From Jatrophihabitans sp. (GTDB lineage: Bacteria; Actinomycetota; Actinomycetes; Mycobacteriales; Jatrophihabitantaceae), in assembly GCA_036389035.1 (NCBI GenBank), contig DASVQQ010000039.1:216581-280580 (forward strand): a stretch of DNA of 64,000 nt, written 5' to 3'. The stretch's first letter is position 1; each line of letters begins with the position of its first letter. Shown piece by piece: positions 60,665-64,000 of the stretch. Made by a program: the position numbers and the translations under genes. Under the pieces are notes generated by a model. That model did not search any database and was not told where the DNA came from. It was given only the letters and a program-made list of their open reading frames with translations.

Positions 60665-62592
60665 ACGCAAGCCCACCGACCGACTCGCTGACCGCCGACC
60701 GCGGCGTGACGGTGGACCCGATCGTCCTGGAGATCGTGCAGGGCAGCCTGGCCGCCGTCGAGCAGGAGGTCGAGACGGCGATCGCGCGCACCTCCCGATC
60801 TCCGATGATCCGCGACGCCCACGACTTCCGGGCCGGCATCCATGACCGGTTGCTGCGCAAGCTGACCGGGCGCAGCTACTCCGCCCTGGTGCACCCGATC
60901 GCCAGGGACTTCCCGCTCGCCGAGATGCGTCCCGGGGACGTGTACTTCCACAACGACGTCTACCGCTCCGAGGGCGGCATCGGCCACCTGCCCGACCTGT
61001 GCGTGACGGTTCCGGTTTTCGTGCAAGGCGAAACCGGGGCTGCTGACGACGTGCAAGTGGTGGCGTTCGTGCAGGCCTTCGGCCATCACGACGACATCGG
61101 CGGCGCGGTGCCGGGCTCGATGCCCAGCTCGGCCACCAGCGTCTTCGAGGAGGGCCTGATGGTGCCTCCGATCAAGCTGTGGGATGCCGGCGTGCCCAAT
61201 CGCGCCGCGCTGACCATCATGACCCGCAACTCGCGGATGCCGGACTCGCTGGCGGCGGACCTGGACGCGGAGTGCTCGGCGTGCCTGATGGGCTCACGCC
61301 GGCTGTCCGAGCTGTTCGAGCGCTACGGCCGCGGCACCGTGGAGGCGTGCTTCGACCAGATCGTCGACCGCACCACCGAGACCTACCGGCGCGAGATCCT
61401 CACCAAGATCCCGGTCGGCAGCTGGACCTGGGAGGACTACGCCGAGCACGACGGGGTGGAGCCGCCGAAGCTGCACACCCAGCGGATCACGCTCACCCGG
61501 ACCGGCGCCGAAGACCCAGGTGGCGAAAGGCTGATCCTGGACTTCAACGGCACCGCGCCGCAGGCCAAGGGACCGATCAACCACTGCGGCGACTACGCCG
61601 ACGGCAACTTTCTGAAGAAGTGGCTGGCGCCGGTGCTGCGCAATCTCGCCGACAGCCCCGAGCGGATGGCCGAGCTCGACGTCAACGAGGGGGTGGTGCC
61701 GCTGATCGAGATGCGGTTCCCGCCGCCCGGCACGCTGCTCACCCCGGTGTTCCCGGCGCCGACGAACGCCCGGACCTTCGTGATCCTGCGGTTGTTGGGA
61801 GTGCTGGCCGGGGTGCTGGCCAAGGCGGTCGACGGCCGGATGCCGGCCGACCAGGAGACCATCCGCTACACCGGGGTCTACGGCGAGGACACCGACGGCC
61901 GGCCGTACCTGATGCGCGAGGTGCTCGGCGGCGGCTCGGGCGGACGCTACTACGCCGACGGCGAGGACACCATTCACGTCGTGCCGGACTCGCGCAACCT
62001 GCCGACCGAGTTCACCGAATCCCGGTTTCCTTTCCTGGTCGAGCGATTGGGCCTGGCGGTGGACTCCGGCGGCCCGGGCGAGTTCCGCGGCGGCCTGGGC
62101 TACGACAAGCACATCCGGATGCTCAAGGACGGCCATTTCATGTCGATCGCGGACCGGTCGATCCTGGCCTGCTGGGGGGTCAACGGCGGCAAGGCCGGGC
62201 AGCCGTTCTCGGTCGTGATCGACGCCGGCGGGCCCAACGAGCGGGTGGTGGACGCCCTCGCCGACGCCGAGCCGGTCCGGGCCGGTGAGGTGATCCGGAT
62301 CCGCACCACCGGCGGCGGTGGCTGGGGCGACCCGCTGCGGCGGGCTGCCGAGGCGGTGCTGCGTGACGTCCGGTGGGGCAAGGTGTCGGCCGCGGCGGCC
62401 CGCGCCGACTACGGCGTGGTGCTGACCGGCGCCGGTGACGAGCTGGCCGTGGACGCCGCGGCCACCATCGAGCTGCGGGCACGCCTTGCCGCGGCCAGAC
62501 CGGTCGACCCACCATTCTTCGACCGCGGCCCCGGCTACGCCACCCTGTCCGGCGGCGCGGAGTCCTCCGAGTACGACCACCTAAGTCGTTAA
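60661..62592 (+). CDS. hyuB: Hydantoinase/5-oxoprolinase-type subunit B
   Basis: 643 residues, ATG overlapping the hyuA stop. DPIVLEIVQGSLAAVEQEVE opens the family fold; HNDVYRSEGGIGHLPDL, FGHHDDIGGAVPGSMP and YTGVYGEDTDGRPY follow, and GGGGWGDPLRR near the end is conserved. Forms the catalytic partner of HyuA. The exact substrate cannot be read from the sequence. Confidence 0.9.
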   Translation: MNASPPTDSLTADRGVTVDPIVLEIVQGSLAAVEQEVETAIARTSRSPMIRDAHDFRAGIHDRLLRKLTGRSYSALVHPIARDFPLAEMRPGDVYFHNDVYRSEGGIGHLPDLCVTVPVFVQGETGAADDVQVVAFVQAFGHHDDIGGAVPGSMPSSATSVFEEGLMVPPIKLWDAGVPNRAALTIMTRNSRMPDSLAADLDAECSACLMGSRRLSELFERYGRGTVEACFDQIVDRTTETYRREILTKIPVGSWTWEDYAEHDGVEPPKLHTQRITLTRTGAEDPGGERLILDFNGTAPQAKGPINHCGDYADGNFLKKWLAPVLRNLADSPERMAELDVNEGVVPLIEMRFPPPGTLLTPVFPAPTNARTFVILRLLGVLAGVLAKAVDGRMPADQETIRYTGVYGEDTDGRPYLMREVLGGGSGGRYYADGEDTIHVVPDSRNLPTEFTESRFPFLVERLGLAVDSGGPGEFRGGLGYDKHIRMLKDGHFMSIADRSILACWGVNGGKAGQPFSVVIDAGGPNERVVDALADAEPVRAGEVIRIRTTGGGGWGDPLRRAAEAVLRDVRWGKVSAAAARADYGVVLTGAGDELAVDAAATIELRARLAAARPVDPPFFDRGPGYATLSGGAESSEYDHLSR

Positions 62593-62822
62593 GGGTCTCG
62601 TCTGGTACGACCCGCGCGGGGTCAGAGAAGTGATGCTGCCGCCGGGCTCGACCCGAACGTCTCGGCTCAGCGCCGACCGGGCAGGTCAGCGCTGCTATAG
62701 CGGTTCACACAGGAGCGCTCGGTCATGGATACGTGCGTCGTGGCCTTCTACGCTGGTGCCTGCTAGGTAGCCGGGCCTGCGGACGCGTGCTTTATGCATC
62801 TGCAGATGCGCGAGGCGACTAC

Positions 62823-63674
62823 ATGAACCCGGCCATTCAACTTCACGAACTTCTGTCCGATATCGTCGCCCTGCCTCCGCACGCAACGTCTTGGCTGGGG
62901 GCTTGGGCGGTTGCGATCGGCACTTCTGAGGAGACCGTGCTCGACCACATGCCCGCAGTGATCTCCCTGTACAGGGAGACCGTGAAAGGAGTGCGAGTCT
63001 CCGGAAAGAATACGAGCGCTCTACTGTGGGCAGCCCCTTATTGGCAGCGGGCAGTCATGATGAATGATGTGCGGTGGACCGGTGCGATTACAGAAAGCGG
63101 GTTCCTGCTAAGCGAAGCGCAGGTTCACGGTCTTTACGCTGCTTCGCTCGCTCTTGATGGTCCACACTTAGGGCGTGACTGGCCTGATACATCGTTGGAA
63201 TTGCTAAAGGATAAGCTGGCAGACTTGAGGTCCATAGTTGACACGGAAGAAGACTTGCCTGCTGACCTTCGACTGTTTCTTCGGCAACACATCGAAAGCA
63301 TGGATCAGGCAATCGACGAGTTCACCATCACGGGTGCCTGGGGTGTGTCGAGTGTCGTTGAGCGGGTTATCGCTACTGGCATTACACGACCGGACTTGTT
63401 TGAGCGCGTCACGAGGTCTAAGGCCGGGAAGCAGTTCTTAGCGCTTTTTGCGGCTTCGTCACTTTTTCTTGCAGGCTACAACGACATGGCGTATAAGATC
63501 GAGACTGCGATTTCAAACACCAAACAAATTGTCGAGACGGTTCAAAACGGGCAGCCGAAGGCCATCGAGAATAAGAAGCCTTTGGAATTGGAAAGCATAC
63601 CTTCCGCTCAGGAAGGTCAATCTAACGCCGACCCGCCTTCCTTGGATTCAGGTAACCAGCACGGTGAGGGTTAG
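62823..63674 (+). CDS. Low-GC protein of unknown function with one membrane helix
   Basis: 283 residues from ATG 62823 (CGAGG seven bases upstream). Helical throughout; a hydrophobic segment at ~203-220 (FLALFAASSLFLAGYN) and a polar Gln/Ser/Pro tail. Codon use (TTG, CTA, TTA, AGA-type choices) and visibly lower GC differ from every other gene here, so it was probably acquired. No motif recognised. Followed by its own terminator and an IS481-type element, which suits an accessory or defence-type gene, but nothing proves that. Confidence 0.65.
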   Translation: MNPAIQLHELLSDIVALPPHATSWLGAWAVAIGTSEETVLDHMPAVISLYRETVKGVRVSGKNTSALLWAAPYWQRAVMMNDVRWTGAITESGFLLSEAQVHGLYAASLALDGPHLGRDWPDTSLELLKDKLADLRSIVDTEEDLPADLRLFLRQHIESMDQAIDEFTITGAWGVSSVVERVIATGITRPDLFERVTRSKAGKQFLALFAASSLFLAGYNDMAYKIETAISNTKQIVETVQNGQPKAIENKKPLELESIPSAQEGQSNADPPSLDSGNQHGEG

Positions 63675-63691
63675 CCGGTAAGGAAAGGGCG

Positions 63692-63719
63692 CACCGGGTC
63701 AACCAAAGCTGGCCCGGTG
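63692..63719 (+). terminator. Hairpin terminator
   Basis: 10-bp stem (CACCGGGTCA against TGGCCCGGTG, one G-U pair) with an eight-base loop, 17 bases after the low-GC gene. Confidence 0.8.
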
Positions 63720-63850
63720 GATATGTACGTTCCCGTCAGTGGGTGCGATCGCTAGGCGCTCTAGCTCGAGAGCTCTGGTGACCAACAGTAGCGGTGAGCG
63801 CTAGCTGTACTGACCACAGACGTTGGTGACGGCGTGGCTGGCTGACAAGG

Positions 63851-63908
63851 CGAAGACCTCCGAGTGAAGTGCGAGCTGTCGAGGAACGCACACCACCGGA
63901 GGTCTTCG
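63851..63908 (+). promoter_or_regulatory. 12-bp inverted repeat ending at the transposase start
   Basis: CGAAGACCTCCG (63851-63862) and CGGAGGTCTTCG (63897-63908) are exact reverse complements. The right arm contains the GGAGG ribosome site and the first base of the GTG, so read-through RNA would hide the start. Confidence 0.75.
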
Positions 63909-64000
63909 TGTCCCACCGTAATGCCCCGTTGTCAGAACTCGGTCGTCTGCGCCTGGCCCGTTGTGTCGTGGAGGACGGCTGGCCGTTGCGTCGCGCTGCC
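63908..64000 (+). CDS. IS481-family transposase, N-terminal fragment
   Basis: 31 residues visible from GTG 63908: SHRNAPLSELGRLRLARCVV then EDGWPLRRAA, the helix-turn-helix start typical of IS481 transposases in actinobacteria. The DDE core is beyond the window. Confidence 0.8.
   Translation, partial: MSHRNAPLSELGRLRLARCVVEDGWPLRRAA

Larger units (their letters stand above)
63806..64000 (+). mobile_element. Left end of an IS481-type insertion sequence (cut by window edge)
   Basis: The start of an IS481-family transposase runs off the window. The left terminus is not proven; TGTACTGACC at 63806 is a possible end because IS481 termini often begin TGT. Inside the leader GACCTCCG pairs with CGGAGGTC in a 12-bp inverted repeat. 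Confidence 0.6.

Overview
The window is about 70% G+C with the codon use, leaderless-style promoters and gene order of an actinobacterium. The chain carB-pyrK-pyrD-pyrF-mihF-gmk-rpoZ-coaBC-metK-priA-def-fmt-rsmB-rpe-ribD-ribE-ribBA-ribH is the actinobacterial core order also known from Mycobacterium, but with insertions. A genus cannot be fixed from the sequence alone; a Frankiales/Jatrophihabitans/Nakamurella-type organism is my guess.

Layout. 1-3.5 kb: end of the pyrimidine operon. 3.7-10.7 kb: mihF, gmk, rpoZ, coaBC and metK, interrupted by a reverse-strand proton-translocating transhydrogenase operon (pntAA-pntAB-pntB). 10.7-13.8 kb: a methyltransferase and a degenerate PriA. 13.7-26.7 kb: an accessory block placed between priA and def. 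It holds a VanX-like lipoprotein, a secreted protein with an HDWE motif, a VOC protein, a stand-alone LigD-type polymerase, small DUF proteins, a proline iminopeptidase, an acetyltransferase, an ABC exporter whose start codon lies inside a perfect inverted repeat, and an acetate-type symporter pair. 26.7-34.2 kb: def-fmt-rsmB and rpe-riboflavin operons.

34.2-50.9 kb looks like a nitrogen or heterocycle catabolism region: a MocA-like nucleotidyltransferase, DUF1116 and FdrA (AllG/AllF-like) divergent from a PucR regulator, an ArsR/SRPBCC pair, an agmatinase-family ureohydrolase, a toxin-antitoxin pair, and an operon of NCS2 permease, three-subunit xanthine-dehydrogenase-type molybdenum hydroxylase, CoxG-like protein and a nitrilase-superfamily amidohydrolase. 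The shared logic would be uptake, hydroxylation and hydrolysis of a purine-like or related ring compound, with MocA supplying the cytosine-dinucleotide cofactor. This is inference from neighbourhood.

50.9-58.4 kb is the least familiar part: a frameshifted lipoprotein, a 1192-residue protein with LysM-like repeats but no signal peptide, a divergent TerD-PH fusion, a second toxin-antitoxin pair with a visible operator, and a secreted protein made of three copies of one cysteine-paired domain. 58.6-62.6 kb carries hyuA-hyuB (hydantoinase/5-oxoprolinase type). The right end has a lower-GC unknown membrane protein next to the start of an IS481-type transposase, so it is probably the edge of a mobile or recently acquired segment.

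Recurring sequence habits are: start codons 6-7 bases after a TANNNT-like box (leaderless mRNAs); ATGA/GTGA overlaps throughout operons; two tiny ORFs that bridge neighbouring genes by overlaps at both ends; and three unrelated proteins that each end in three copies of an 18-bp repeat.
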